From Neocallimastix lanati (nom. inval.) (Eukaryota > Neocallimastigomycota > Neocallimastigomycetes > Neocallimastigales > Neocallimastigaceae): a DNA stretch of 25,000 nt. The stretch covers positions 715,001-740,000 of the forward strand of contig JACVTC010000019.1 in the NCBI GenBank assembly GCA_016946835.1, in the 5' to 3' direction. The notes beneath the pieces were generated by a model. The model was not told the origin of the DNA. It was given only the letters and a program-made list of their open reading frames with translations, and made no database searches. A program made the translations under genes and the position numbers. This document shows, one piece after another, positions 10,587 to 23,304 of the stretch (positions within the stretch are counted from its first letter, which is position 1; the number at the start of each line of letters is the position of its first letter).

Positions 10587-12262
10587 TTAAATATATAATG
10601 AATCCATATCATCTAAATCATCATCTTTCAAATAATTTGGAAGCCATAAATATTTATTTGTTGTTAATTGATTATCTAATTTTCTGTTTTCTATTACTTT
10701 ATTTTGCTTTATATTGTCATAAATGTATGGGTTTAGTCTTTTTAAAGAATGATTATTTCTATTATAAGTGGATGAATTTTCATTTTTTATTGTAGTAGTG
10801 GTATTCTTATTATTAATATTAATTATACCATAAGTGCATTTTTTAGTATTTGGAGTGGAATAAAATATTAATTTAACAGATGGTGAATTATTTTGGTTTA
10901 TTTCGGTATTACTATCAACAGAGTTTAATTTTAAAATCTTATCCCTTATTTCATCATGATTATTAACTTCGTTACTATTAATTTTTAATTTACTATTTTG
11001 TGGTAAATCATCAATTGTACAATCATTAGAATGCGCTTCTGTTGAAAATGGAAGTGATCTCTCTTCACAGGTATTAGCTATTGGAAATATCGATTTGGAA
11101 TTTAATGAATCGTTTACTCTTTTTATTTGAGGTTTTAAAGTAGCATTTGTTTGAAAATCTGGTATATATTTATTATTTGGTATATTACTACATTTATTAG
11201 CATTATTATTTTCTTTTTTAACACTATTTTCAAATCGATTTAAATCATTTTGGGAATATAAATTATTTTCCATATTGACTTTTTTATTAGTTTCAAGTTC
11301 CATTTTGCTATTTACTGTTTGATTATGATCTATTTTTCTTTGAAGAGATTTATCAATTTCGGAACCCTTTTTATAAAATTGATTCTTATTTAAAACTTCT
11401 TCATTATCATCGAAATAATAATCATTTATACAAAATTGATCATCATCATTATATCCAAATCTAAAATTTTTATTAATAAAATACATAGTATCTTCTTTAT
11501 TTCTTTCTATAAACTTGTCAAATGATAAATTATTACCAATGTAGATATTGTTGGCAAAAGATGATCCTTGTTCTGGATTTTCATATTTTGAATTATCATT
11601 TACCATAGAATAGTTTTTACTTAATAAATCATCTTCATTATCCATATTATTTATATTATCATCCATAGAAAATTTTGTCATTAAATCATAATAATTATTA
11701 TTATCAGATAGTTTATTATCTTCACTTAATAAATTGTTATCTTTATAAGCATCACTATCATCAACTAAGAGTGAATGTCCTATTAAATTATCATTATTGT
11801 TGTCAATTAAGTATTTTGGTTCATCATTGAATGATGTATTAATACTTTTTATATTTTGGTCTATAAAATCTAATTGATTTTGACTATTTATATTACTTCT
11901 TTTATTCTTATATACAATATTTTTTGGATTATTTCCTCTTCTTTTAATATTTATATTAATTGGTACATTTTTATTTATAGTATCATTAAATGTTTCATTT
12001 ATTTTATCATTATTTAATAACTTATTTAAAATACAATTATTGGATCGTATTTTCTCTTTTTTATTTCTTGTCTTCTCTGATATCTGTTGATGAACGTTAT
12101 TCCCTTTTTCTATATTAAGATCATTAAAGGTTGATTGATTTACTTCATTTTCTGAATAATTGTTATTAAAACATTCTTTATTATTATTATTATTATTAGT
12201 AATAGTGCTTTTTGTTATTGTAATAATATTGTTATTATTATTATTACAATTATTATTATAAC

Positions 12263-12298
<36 letters not shown>

Positions 12299-14079
12299 GA
12301 AATTCGAATTTATGATTACAATTCATATTTTTTTTAATAAAGAATTTTTTATAAGAAAAAGAAAACCATTTATTGTTTAAATCAGAATTTTTATTTTTGA
12401 TTTTATATTCTTTATTCAACAAGTTTGATTTTTTCAATAGTTCTTCTATGCTTGTATTTTTATTTTTATTATTATCAATATTTCTATCATGATTTTCCGT
12501 GTATGATGTTGTATAAGTTGTTGAAGCCATTACATTTGCTTCTGTAGTATTAATGGTAGATGATGAAATAAAAGATGAACGCCTTAATAATGCATTTGTA
12601 ATTAATGAATTAGAAGTTAATGTACTAGGTGCTATATAGCTTCCTAACAAAGTAGTATTTTTTTTCTTATTGTCTTTTATTATATAATTATTATTAATAT
12701 TACTAATATTATTTATTTTACTATTATTATTATTATTATCAATATTATTATTAAAATCGATCACTATTTCTTTATTATTATATTTATTTAGTATATTATT
12801 ATTATTAATTTTATTGTTAATTTTATTATTATTATTATTTTCATTATTATTATTATTATCTTCACTGAAATTTATTATAATTATTGGTTCTTTTTTTAAA
12901 TTCATTGAATCAGGATGATTTTTAGAAGTAGTATCATCATTATTAACTGATTTTATATTATTTTCTTTAATATTTGAAATAAAATTTTTATAGAAATAAT
13001 GCGAATTATGACTATGAGGTACTTGTTGATTACTTTGAGATGTATTTGAAGATATCAAGGATGAATTATGATTATTCTGATTAATTGTATTAACAGTAAT
13101 AATATTGTTTGAATTAATATCAGTATTATTATTACTATTATTACTATTTTTATGACATGAATAATATGAAGTAGTAGTAGTGGTATGTATAACTGGTGGT
13201 TGATTAGTTAGGTTATTTTTTTTACTATAAAAAGTGTAACAACTATTAGAACGATTTAAAAATCTGTCTGCATTTATACAAGTGGACGAAAGAGAAGATG
13301 TTGAATTTACTTTATTGCTATTATATATTGTATTATTTTTATAATTATTATTACTATAATTAGATTGATTTAATTTATTATGAGATTGCTGTAAAACAGC
13401 AGGTAAAGAATAGCGTCTTCTAAAAGGATCCCATGTTTGTGATGGGATATTATGACGTGGTAAATTAAAATTGACATTATAGGCATTATTTGTATTATAA
13501 TTTAGGGGTATAAATGTATTATTTACCAATGTCGATGAAGATACTAATGAAAATGCTGATGAAGAAGATAATGAAGATGATGCAGAAGGAGTGGCAGTTG
13601 TAGATGATGCTAATGAAGCTGCATCTTTAATTTGACATTCATATGAACAATATAATTTACCCTATTATAAATAATCATTAAACATTATTAATAAATAAAA
13701 TTAATTTTATTTTGTTATTTCTTTTATTAAATAACTGTTTCTTTATTAGTTCATTCATTTTATTTTTCATATTAGTTATAATATTTTAATTTTTTTTTCA
13801 TAAACTCTAAATTACAATTGTATTATAATATAAAGATTATACATAAAAAAAAATTTATGTATATATATATTCACATATGATTTATAAACTATTAATCACG
13901 TGATATATATATTTTATATATAATTAAACTTTAATTTTATTTATTCAATTTTAATATTATAATTAATTGTTTTTACTAATATTAAAATAATATATATATA
14001 TATATTCCATAATATTTATAAATATACTTACATCTAAAGCTCTTTTACCACATATACACCAATCACAATCAATATCCAT
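10587..14079 (-). CDS. Ecl1-family-like zinc protein with very long Asn-rich tail, 1040 aa
   Basis: Exon 1 is 14079-14032 (16 codons, ATG within MDIDCDWCICGKRALD) with donor GTAAGT. Exon 2 is 13661-10587, after a 370-nt intron, phase 0. The joined N-terminus has C5-x2-C8-x-C10 and C21-x3-C25 in GKLYCSYEC, as in fungal Ecl1/2/3 'extender of chronological lifespan' proteins, which are usually much shorter. A Ser/Ala-rich stretch (about 32-60) follows, then a basic motif, WDPFRRRYSLPAV (about 93-105), and some 900 residues rich in Asn, with runs encoded by AAT. The C-terminus is acidic (DDDLDDMDSLYI). In fission yeast these proteins are nutrient-starvation effectors. RRRYS fits a basophilic kinase site, possibly PKA, by inference. 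There are no other domains and no membrane segments. Alternatively it is an unrelated zinc-knuckle regulator with a convergent N-terminus. Confidence 0.75.
13662..14031 (-). other. 370-nt intron of the Ecl1-type gene
   Basis: The longest intron in the window, GTAAGT to TAATAG. It separates the two cysteine pairs of the zinc motif and holds nothing else recognisable. Confidence 0.85.
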
Positions 14080-16869
14080 CTCTTATATATAATTATAATA
14101 ATAATAATAATAAAAAATAACAAATTTAATAATATTAAAATTAAAACAAATATATCAGTTTTTTATATTTTTATAATTAATTTTATTTAGTAAAATGTGT
14201 TTATTTTTTTTTAAGCATATTTTTACATATATAAATATAAATTTATATTTATAAATTATATGTGAATTATTTTTCTAATCATTAAACTTTAATTATTTCT
14301 ATAAAAATAATTTTCTGCATTTTATAATTGTGTTATAATTAATCATAGAAATATATAACTTGTTTTTTTTTTGTTTTGTTTTGTTTTGTTTTAAATATAA
14401 ATATGAACTATATATATTGACTTTTTTTAAAAACTATAAATATATTCATTATTTATTTCATATATATTAAAAAAAACTAAAAAATGTTACAGCATATAAT
14501 TAATTTTTTTTCTTTTATTAAAACTACATTGATTATTTATAATTTATATAATTTATCCATTATTAAAATATAAAAAAAATTTTTTTTTTATTCCATAAAA
14601 AGTAAAATTTATTTCCAAATTATTACTATTGTTGTTAGAATATTAAATATTAAATATTTGATATTTTATTATATACTATTTTAAAATAATTTATCTTTGA
14701 TTTTTATTATTTATGTAATTTATAACTGATATAAATTGACAATTTTTATTTACTATATGAATACTAAAATAAATACTGCTGAATGATAATACTATAAATA
14801 CACATTTATTACATAATTATACTGGTTTTGTACAATTTATTAACTAACATTATCATATTTTTTCTTTATTTTAGTATATCAAAAAAAAATAAAATTGATA
14901 ATTCTATAATTTCATATATATATATTTGTTCAAATATATTAAAATATACAAATAATAGTAACCAAACATATAATTTTAAATTTATATTACCTTTTTTTTT
15001 TTTTTAATGAATTATTTGTATTTTATACAATGTTGAAGGAATTTCTTATTGTCTTAAAATTAAAAGCTTATTTTAATAAGCTTCAACTGTACAAATTTAA
15101 TAAGGTATAAAAGAATATTCAAATAATTTTTAGCTTGTATTTTTAAATATATTATTTTTGTATATATATATATAAATATATTTGACTCTATTTTTTTTCT
15201 TCTTTATTAGTATTCATTTGAATTTAAAATAAAAAAATTATAATTTATACTTTAATAAATATATATATTATTCATATAAACATAATTTAGTCTCCTCCAT
15301 AATTGAATAATTATTATTTTTGTATTAAACAATAATATTTTTTTTTTGTTTTGCATTAAATGTAATATAATTGATTAAAAGACAAATAGAAAAATTTTAA
15401 TTTGAAAAATATTTATATTTTCTTCTGAAAATTATTTTAATTAAAAATGTTATTATACATGGCTGTGAATCAATACTAAAAAATTAAAATTAGATTTGTA
15501 AAAAAATTAAATTGAATATGATTTTTCTTCCTTTATTAATTCCTGATTATTCCTTATAATTAATTATTTAATTAATAGCCCTATATAACTAAAATGATAT
15601 AATTTTTATTAATATAAAAAATTGCATAATTTAAGTGTAGCAAATATTTAGTAAAACTATCTGATATGAAAATTATATAGTAATACCTATAGCAGCGATA
15701 AAATAATTATATATATTAATGGTATATGAAATATTACTGTTTAAAATGAATATATAATTAAATAAAAAAATAATGACATTTAATTTTAATTAATTAAAAG
15801 AAAAAAATTAATAAAGACTTGAATTAAAAAAAAAAAAGATTATATATATAAATTTTTTAATATTTTTTATTTTTTTTTTAAAATATATTCATTTTAGATA
15901 TAATTTTTAATTTTAATTTTATATTATATTATATTATTTTTATTATTATTTAATGAATATAAATCAAAATAGCGCAATTATTAATGGAAATAACGTAATA
16001 TTATTATATATATAACATAATTATAATTATGTATTATTAATACATTTTTATATATTTATAAATATTATTTAAATTATAATCATTTTAATTAATTTTATTA
16101 TTATAATATAAAAATCAATACATTACATATTATTTAAAATATACGCCACGATAAACCTTAATTCATAATTAAAATTATAAATTATTTTTTTAACTTATTC
16201 TTAAAAAATTAATTATATTTTGAATTTTATTTTACTTTTAATATAAACCTTTAAATTAATTTATAATATATCTACTTTATCAATACATGTTCTAATGTCT
16301 TATAATATTTATAAATTATTAATATAATTATAAATTTAAATTCAGTTTAACATCTTAAAATAAAAATAAAAGAAAAAAAAAAAGAAAAAGGTTAAAGGTA
16401 AAATTATAAATAAAAATATATTTTACTTAAATTTTTTATTAAATCTAATATTTTGATATATATAAAATAACGTAGAAAAGAAAAAAAATTAATACTCTCT
16501 TTTGTATTTTTAGTTTTCATTTTCATTACTATTAAAAAATTGAAAATAACATTAGAAATATTTACTATTTATAATTATGAATATATTAATTCATAATTAA
16601 TAAATTTCTTATGTATTTATATATAAATTTGAAATATATATATATAATTATATTTCTATGTAATATAATCATAGACTTTTTTTTATTATTATTATTATTA
16701 ATATTTTTAATATTATTTGCTATTTTATATCATTATTTTATATTATTATGTATTCTCTTCCCTGTCTAAAAAAAAAAAAATTATATTATTATTAATAATA
16801 TTATTTAATATTATTTATTATTTTATATAATTATAATTATTATTATTTCATAATTATGACCTTTTTTTT

Positions 16870-16903
<34 letters not shown>

Positions 16904-17041
16904 AAAATATGAAAAATGATATTATTAATTCAGTTTTTACAATTTAAATTCTATTTATCATATATATCAAAAGAAATTAAAAGTATAATTAAAAAAGAAA
17001 AATTAAAAATTATTTAGGAAAGTATTACATAGAATTGATTA

Positions 17042-17072
<31 letters not shown>

Positions 17073-17825
17073 TTTATTTTTTTTTTTACTTTATTTTTTC
17101 TTTTGAAAAATAAAATAAAAAAATATAAAGGGAAATAACATGAAATAACATATAATTAATAGGGAAGTATTAAAAAATATGTTATGTATTAAATAAAAAT
17201 AACAACATAAAATAAAATATATAATACTGAAAATTATTCTTATTAAATATATATAAGAGAATTCTGTAGAATATTCGATATGCTCATAAAGATTTAATAA
17301 TTAAAATTGCAAATTTGATAGTTGATGGTTTCCATAAAATAATTAACGAAAGTTTAATTTTAATTTAAATTTTTATGATTTTATTTTTATTATTATTTAT
17401 TATTATTATTATAATTAAAATTATTATTATTAATTAATTATTATTTATTTATTTATTTATTATTTATTAATAAAGATTTTATAATATGTCATTTGTATAA
17501 AAAAAAAAAAGTATATATATTATATATATACATACATATTTATTTATTTAAATAAATAAAATCATATATTCTTTAAAGAAATATTCATATTATAGAACCT
17601 TTTATGAATTAATAAATAACTTTTTTTTTTTTTATATATAGAAATTAACATAATTATAAATATTTACCATCAAATGAAAATAATATAATAATATCTTATC
17701 TAAAATATACAATATTAGGTTATTAATTTATATAAAAATATTAATTGAATTATTCTTATATTAATAATATATTAAGAGTATATTATAAATAAAATAAAAT
17801 AAAATAAAAAATAAAATAAAATAAA
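14080..17825. other. Large AT-rich intergenic region
   Basis: This region lies upstream of the Ecl1-type gene and downstream of CHMP1. It shows no convincing exon or RNA gene. Poly-T 16872-16902 (31 nt), an AAGCTTATT/AATAAGCTT palindrome at 15064-15083 and a 32-codon coding-like frame at 17270-17368 are the only landmarks. Its length leaves room for regulatory elements of the Ecl1-type gene, but none can be named. Confidence 0.7.
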
Positions 17826-18185
17826 TAGTAGAATAAATAAAAAATATAGATTGAATAAAATCATATAAAATAAATAGCAGAATATTAAATAAAAAATATA
17901 GATTGAATAAAATAAAATAAAATAAATAGCAGAATATTAAATATAAAGTATAGATTGACAATAAAATAAATAGTAGAATATTAAATAAAAAATATAGAAT
18001 GAATAAAATAAAATAAAATAAAATAAAATAGTAGAAAACTAAATATAAAATACAAATTGAATAAAATAAAATAAATTAGTAGAAAACTAAATATAAAATA
18101 CAAATTGAATAAAATAAAATAATATAAAATAAATAGTAGAATATTATATATGAAGTGTAGATTGAATAAAATAAAATAAAACAAA
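17826..18185. repeat. Minisatellite, about 50-bp unit, seven copies
   Basis: Units begin with TAG(T/C)AGAA at 17826, 17875, 17927, 17971, 18029, 18077 and 18134, spaced 44-58 nt. Each continues with an AAATATAAAATA-like part, then ATTGAATAAAATAAAATAA. Length differences come mostly from the number of AAAAT pentamers. The flanks (17790-17825 and 18170-18205) are AAAAT repeats too. Hydrophobic minus-strand reading frames across it are by-products of the repeat. Confidence 0.85.
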
Positions 18186-18605
18186 ACACAATAAAATAAA
18201 ATAAATGAAATATTTATTTGTATTCTTAATTTTTTATTTTTATTGCTATTTTTTAATTTTTTAATTATATTTTATATTTTATATTTTATTTTATTTTATT
18301 TTATTTTATTTTATTTTTTTATTTTTATTGTTATTTTTTTTTAATTGATAAATCATAATTATTTTTATTTGATATATACATATATATATTTGTAAAATAG
18401 CAAATTACTTTTATTTATTTTTTGAAAGGATTAGTTTATTTTTTCCTATCATTATAATTGTAACTTTCTAGATTATTATTATTTGCTTGTTTGTATGAAT
18501 ATGTTGAATATAATTAGTTCTGTGTTTAATTTTATTGTTTATTTTTAATACATTAATATTAATATTAATATTTATATTTTTATGAATTTGAATTTATTTT
18601 CAAAT
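18186..18605. other. 3' flank of CHMP1 gene
   Basis: AT-rich, with TTTTA pentamer repeats at about 18279-18316. Probable 3' UTR and terminator region of the minus-strand CHMP1 gene. No gene seen. Confidence 0.6.
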
Positions 18606-18750
18606 TTAGCTGTTTCTTAATTTGGCAAGACGTTCAGTTAATAAGTCTTGTTCCTTATCACCAGTAACTACATAATGGTAAATTTATTTATTAATTTATT
18701 TTTAATATATATTATAAATTATTAATATAAAAATAATTAATATTATTATA

Positions 18751-18784
<34 letters not shown>

Positions 18785-20070
18785 GATTTTATTATTATCT
18801 TTAATATTTATTTATATTTTAAATGAAAATGATACTTACGGACATGGTTAGAAGCACCTGGTAATTCCATATTCAATTCTAAGCCATGTTCATCAGCAAC
18901 TTGTTGCATTAAGGAATCAACTTCTTCTTGTGGTGTTGTCATAGTAGTAGTTTGACCCATAGCTCCTTCCATAACTTGAGTTTGAACGTCGAGATCTTCA
19001 AATTGAGATTCGAATTTGTCCATAATAGCAGAAATCTATTTTTTACAAATTTAAAGGATTATTATTATTATTATTATAAAATAATTATGATTATTTTGAA
19101 AATAGTTTATAAAGAAAATACAATTCAAAAAAGTTTATATTAATAATTTGTTTTATTAATTGAAAAATAATAAAAATTTGAGATAACACAAAATAATATA
19201 TATGTTTATGATAAATACAAATATAATATAATTATTATTATAATAAATAATGTATTTACTTGTTCAAGGTTCATACTCTTCATAGCCTTATCCATACCCT
19301 TAACAAGGCTACCCATACTCTTTGAGACAGTTCTCATTGTAACAGCAGTTTGGACTCTACTGGCAACAGCATCAATACGACTAGATAAACGTAAGAAGTT
19401 TAAAGCTTCATTCTTCTTTCTAATAGCATTTGAAGCATAGATTTTAGCACCTTCAGTATTACCTTGTTGAATAGCCTTTTTATTTTAATCATTATTTATT
19501 ATATTATAAATTTAAGTTATATATTAATATAAATGAAAATATATATATTATAAAATTAATATTTTTGTTTCGTAATTTATAAATCTTAAACATTTGAGAG
19601 TTTTTTTATTAATTTTTTATTTTATTTATTAATTTTCATCATTTTATTATTTAACTGAATTTTTTTAATATTGTACTTTTTTCAATTTGTTCTTTTCAGC
19701 AACTTCATCCTTTTGACATTTCTTGGCATTACGCTGAAGTTGTTTAGCAGTAAACTGAGCAAATTTAATATTTCAATAAAAAAAAATATTTATAATAAGT
19801 AATTAGCATTTATGAATAAAAAGAAAGATTAATAATAAAAATAAAAAAGTATAAATATATTTTTACTTTTAATTGGAACAAAGCATCTATTTATTGTTTG
19901 ATTTCCATATTTATGGATAATATTATAGAAAATGAATATTTAATTAAGAATCAATAAACTTTATATCCATAAAAGAGATATAGATATATTTTATTTGATA
20001 TAATTTGTTACAAATTAAAAATATTTATTTTCAAATGAAAAAGGATACTTTCCATATTTTTTGAACTCAT
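18606..20070 (-). CDS. DID2: ESCRT-III subunit CHMP1/Did2 (Vps46), 197 aa
   Basis: Six exons on the minus strand: 20070-20049, 19886-19867, 19754-19677, 19475-19260, 19035-18840, 18667-18606; introns 162, 112, 201, 224 and 172 nt, all GT-AG with matching phases; stop TAA 18608-18606. The 197-residue length fits the 196-204 of the family. Landmarks in order: [86 protein letters not shown], and a C-terminal MIM1 helix ([12 protein letters not shown]). MIM1 binds the MIT domain of the Vps4 ATPase, so the protein should recruit Vps4 to disassemble ESCRT-III on endosomes and at abscission. The basic N-terminal helices bind membrane. The first two coding exons are 22 and 20 nt; they are needed to complete the conserved LFQLKFTAKQL start. 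The exon 5 donor is GTAAGT at 18839. Confidence 0.95.
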
Positions 20071-21059
20071 TTTTGGACTGAACATATAAACAATAAAGAA
20101 CTATAATTACATATTCATATATAATATATGTTATATAAAAAAAATATTAATATTTACTTTACAACAATTCTATGTCTTTAATATATAATCAACAATATAA
20201 TAAATATATGATATTAATTATTTAATTTCTAATATTAAACGAGATAAATTATATATTCCATGCATTGTATATATTCAAATTGTTACTTATACTCTAACTA
20301 ATAGATTTTTAATATTGGTATGTATAAAATTAGCTATATAAATGCATTTGTGACAATTATTATTTTGTTTACTTTTAAAAGATTACTTATTGTCATTTTA
20401 TAAATTTCAATATTTCCAAATTATTATTTATTCTCTTTAATCATTTATGATTATATTTTTATATATATATATTTTTTTTTTATTATTATATTTTTTTATT
20501 ATATATATCTTTGCTCATACTTTTATCAACTATTTCAATATAGATTACTATCTATTATTTAATTTGATTATAAAAAAAAGATAGAATTAAATTTTATTTT
20601 TAATTTAAAAATTTAGATTATTACTTTAATAAAGTATTTTATAATAAATAAGTTTATATATTAAATAATAAAAACTTTTTTATTTATATTTTTTATAAGA
20701 GTTCTTAAAGTATAATAAAAATTATATATATATATATATATTTTTATTAAATAATTTTCAAATTAATTTTTTTTGTTTCAAATATGTATATATATAAAAA
20801 TTATAGTTTGTAAAAAAAATTAATGCTATGAATTTTTTTTTTTTATTTTTTTATATTTTTTGTTTTATTTGGAACTAATAATAATAATTTTAATACTAAA
20901 CATTTTCATTAATTATTATTCAAAAAAAAAAAAAAAAAAAAAAAAAACTTTCCATTATATATATACCTTAAAAAATAATAAAAATTAATATAATAATATA
21001 ATATATTTATATATATAAATAACTTTTGAAATATTTAATAACTTATTTATTATACATTT

Positions 21060-21114
<55 letters not shown>

Positions 21115-21796
21115 AAATAGATATTTTTAAACAGATACTTGAACCAACTTGGTCATCTGCTAAATTTATTATAATATTATTGAAATATAAATAATTTTAT
21201 TATTATATTTTTAAGAAAAACTAATTTTTGTTACTTTACATTAATTTTCTCTTTGTTCAAAAAAATATCTTCAATCATTAAAATATTTATCACAGCACAA
21301 CTAATATATATAATATTTAGAGTAATTTTTACTTAAAAATTTTTTTTATATATAAATAAAAAGCTAAATTAATAAATAAATAAAAACCATATTTAAATGA
21401 ATAAATAATAAATATTCATATAAAGGTAATACCGAAATATTTCAATTTTTATATAATTATATATATATATATATTACTATTATATTATTAGTTTTTACAA
21501 AGTCATATTAACTATTATAATTTTAATTACATTTCCCTCTACTTATTAATAATTATTATTATAGTTTATTTTATTTTATTTGAATTAAATATATATGAAA
21601 TAAATATTGTTTTATTATTAATTGAAATTCTTATTATTTATTTATTATTTTTGAACTTTTAACATGAAATTTTTTAAAGTTATATTTATATATGTGTAGT
21701 ATTACTATTTATTTTTATTTATTTTAAGATAATAATTTATTAAAAGAATATATGAAAAATAAATAAAAATTATTTTATAAATAAATAAAGTGGATT
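20071..21796. other. Intergenic region between CHMP1 and ISA2
   Basis: This is the CHMP1 promoter side and the ISA2 3' side. It contains poly-A 20922-20947 (26 nt), poly-T 21065-21107 (43 nt) and a short higher-complexity segment at 21130-21170. No gene seen. Confidence 0.7.
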
Positions 21797-22774
21797 TTAA
21801 GCACTAAATGAATTTCCACATCCACAACTTTCAGTTGCATTTGGATTATCAATAATTTCAAATGAAGAACCCATTAAATCGTCTTTATAGTTTAATGTTG
21901 CACCATCTATATATGGTAAAGACATTGTATCAACAACAACTTTTGCGCCTTTCTTTTCAAAAATACTATTAATAATTTAATTCAATTTTATTTTTTGTTA
22001 GTTTATTTATTATTATTGTTGTTATTATTTTTTAGATTAATATTATTATGAATAAACTAATTTCATTTATTTTTTTTAATAATTTATGGTTTTTTTATTG
22101 AAAAATCTTTTACTTACATATCATCATCTGGGTCGATATTTTCAGTTAAATCAAGCAAATATTGGAAACCATGACAACCTCCAGCTTCAACTACAATTCT
22201 TAAATACTGCTTTGCATTGTCATTTATTTCATTTAAACGCTTAATTTTTTTATTAATAAATAAATTTATCATTTAGATAAATTAGTTATGTTATCATTAG
22301 ATATTATTAATTTTAATTTCCATAAATTATAATTACATTTAATTTAAATTCTAAATTTCATTTTATACTTACTTCAGCAGCTGCATCAGTAATTTTTATT
22401 TTCATATCATTAATATTTTTAATTTCATCATCTCCTTCGTCTTCTTCCTCTTCCTCTACTTCTTTATTATCTTCCACCTTTCTTTTTTCTTCCTCTTTTC
22501 CGGGCTTATTATTTTCAGTACTATAAAATTGGTATGAATTCAGTGAATTTGAATTATTTAAATAATTTATTAATGAATTTGTTAAACGAATTGAAGTAAC
22601 AGTAGAAATTGAAGAACTATTTAATAATAAATTTTTATTTAGGATTTGAGGTGATTTATCTTGTAAATTATATTTATGGTATCTACATTTATTTAAATTA
22701 TTTATTAAAGAGATTGAAATTGTGCTTTTCAATAAATTTTTGGAAATTGAATTTTTTATGATTAAACTTCCCAT
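21797..22774 (-). CDS. ISA2: A-type iron-sulfur cluster assembly protein ISA2/ISCA2, 230 aa
   Basis: Exons: 22774-22373, 22239-22118, 21965-21797, joined by GT-AG introns of 133 and 152 nt (phases 0 and 2). The A-type scaffold core starts at about residue 126 (IKITDAAAERLNEI) and carries the three conserved cysteines: one in EAGGCHGFQY and two in the C-terminal SCGCGNSFSA. KKGAKVVVDTMSLPYIDGA is the family's central strand region. The protein matures [4Fe-4S] clusters with ISA1 and IBA57 in mitochondria; in an anaerobic fungus the site would be the hydrogenosome (inference). The N-terminal 40 residues have Lys, Arg, Ser and hydrophobics with no acidic residue until about residue 39, as in an organelle presequence. 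Unusually, a charged linker rich in Glu and Lys (about residues 90-120) separates it from the core, making the protein much longer than animal ISCA2. The start is the only in-frame ATG upstream of the presequence. Confidence 0.94.
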
Positions 22775-23070
22775 TTTAATTTTTCTTATTAAATTTGTTT
22801 AAAATAATACTTTATACTTTTGATAATTATTTTAAATATCGAAAAAAAAATTAAATCTTCAATATTATTAATAATAATTATTTTATATTGATTAAATTAC
22901 AATAAATCTAAATTATTTAAAATACATAAAAAGTGTTCTTTTTTTTTTTTTTTTCTGTTATAAAAAACCTTTAAAATTTTAATATTTTTTTACGAAAAAA
23001 TATTGAAATTTTTTATTTAAATTATAATTTATTCTAATAAATATAAATAATATATTTAATAATTAAAGTT

Positions 23071-23108
<38 letters not shown>

Positions 23109-23304
23109 ATTTTATTATAATTTCTCAATTTTTATCTTATTTTTTTAAAACTAATTTTAATTATATATTTATTCTTTTCAATTTTTTTTTTTTTTTTTGA
23201 TATAACAAATATAAACCAAAAAAACTAAAATAAAACAAACTTATTTGCATTATATTTATAATTATTTAAAGTACTAATATTTTTTTATATTATATTATTC
23301 ATTA
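22775..23304. other. Spacer upstream of ISA2
   Basis: Probable ISA2 promoter side. AT-rich with poly-T at 23074-23107 (34 nt) and a 17-nt T run near 23180. No gene or clear motif. Confidence 0.65.

Noticed and set aside
10562-10795. Plus-strand 77-codon frame
   Set aside because: It is antisense to the end of the Ecl1-type gene and begins in a poly-T tract.
15064-15083. Palindrome AAGCTTATT-TT-AATAAGCTT
   Set aside because: A 9-bp stem is easily reached by chance in DNA of this composition and there is no linked gene end.
17761-18184. Two minus-strand frames rich in Phe, Leu, Ile and Tyr
   Set aside because: They arise from reading the minisatellite; the repeat explains the composition.
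18928-19143. Plus-strand 71-codon frame
   Set aside because: It is antisense to CHMP1 exon 5 and runs on into its intron.
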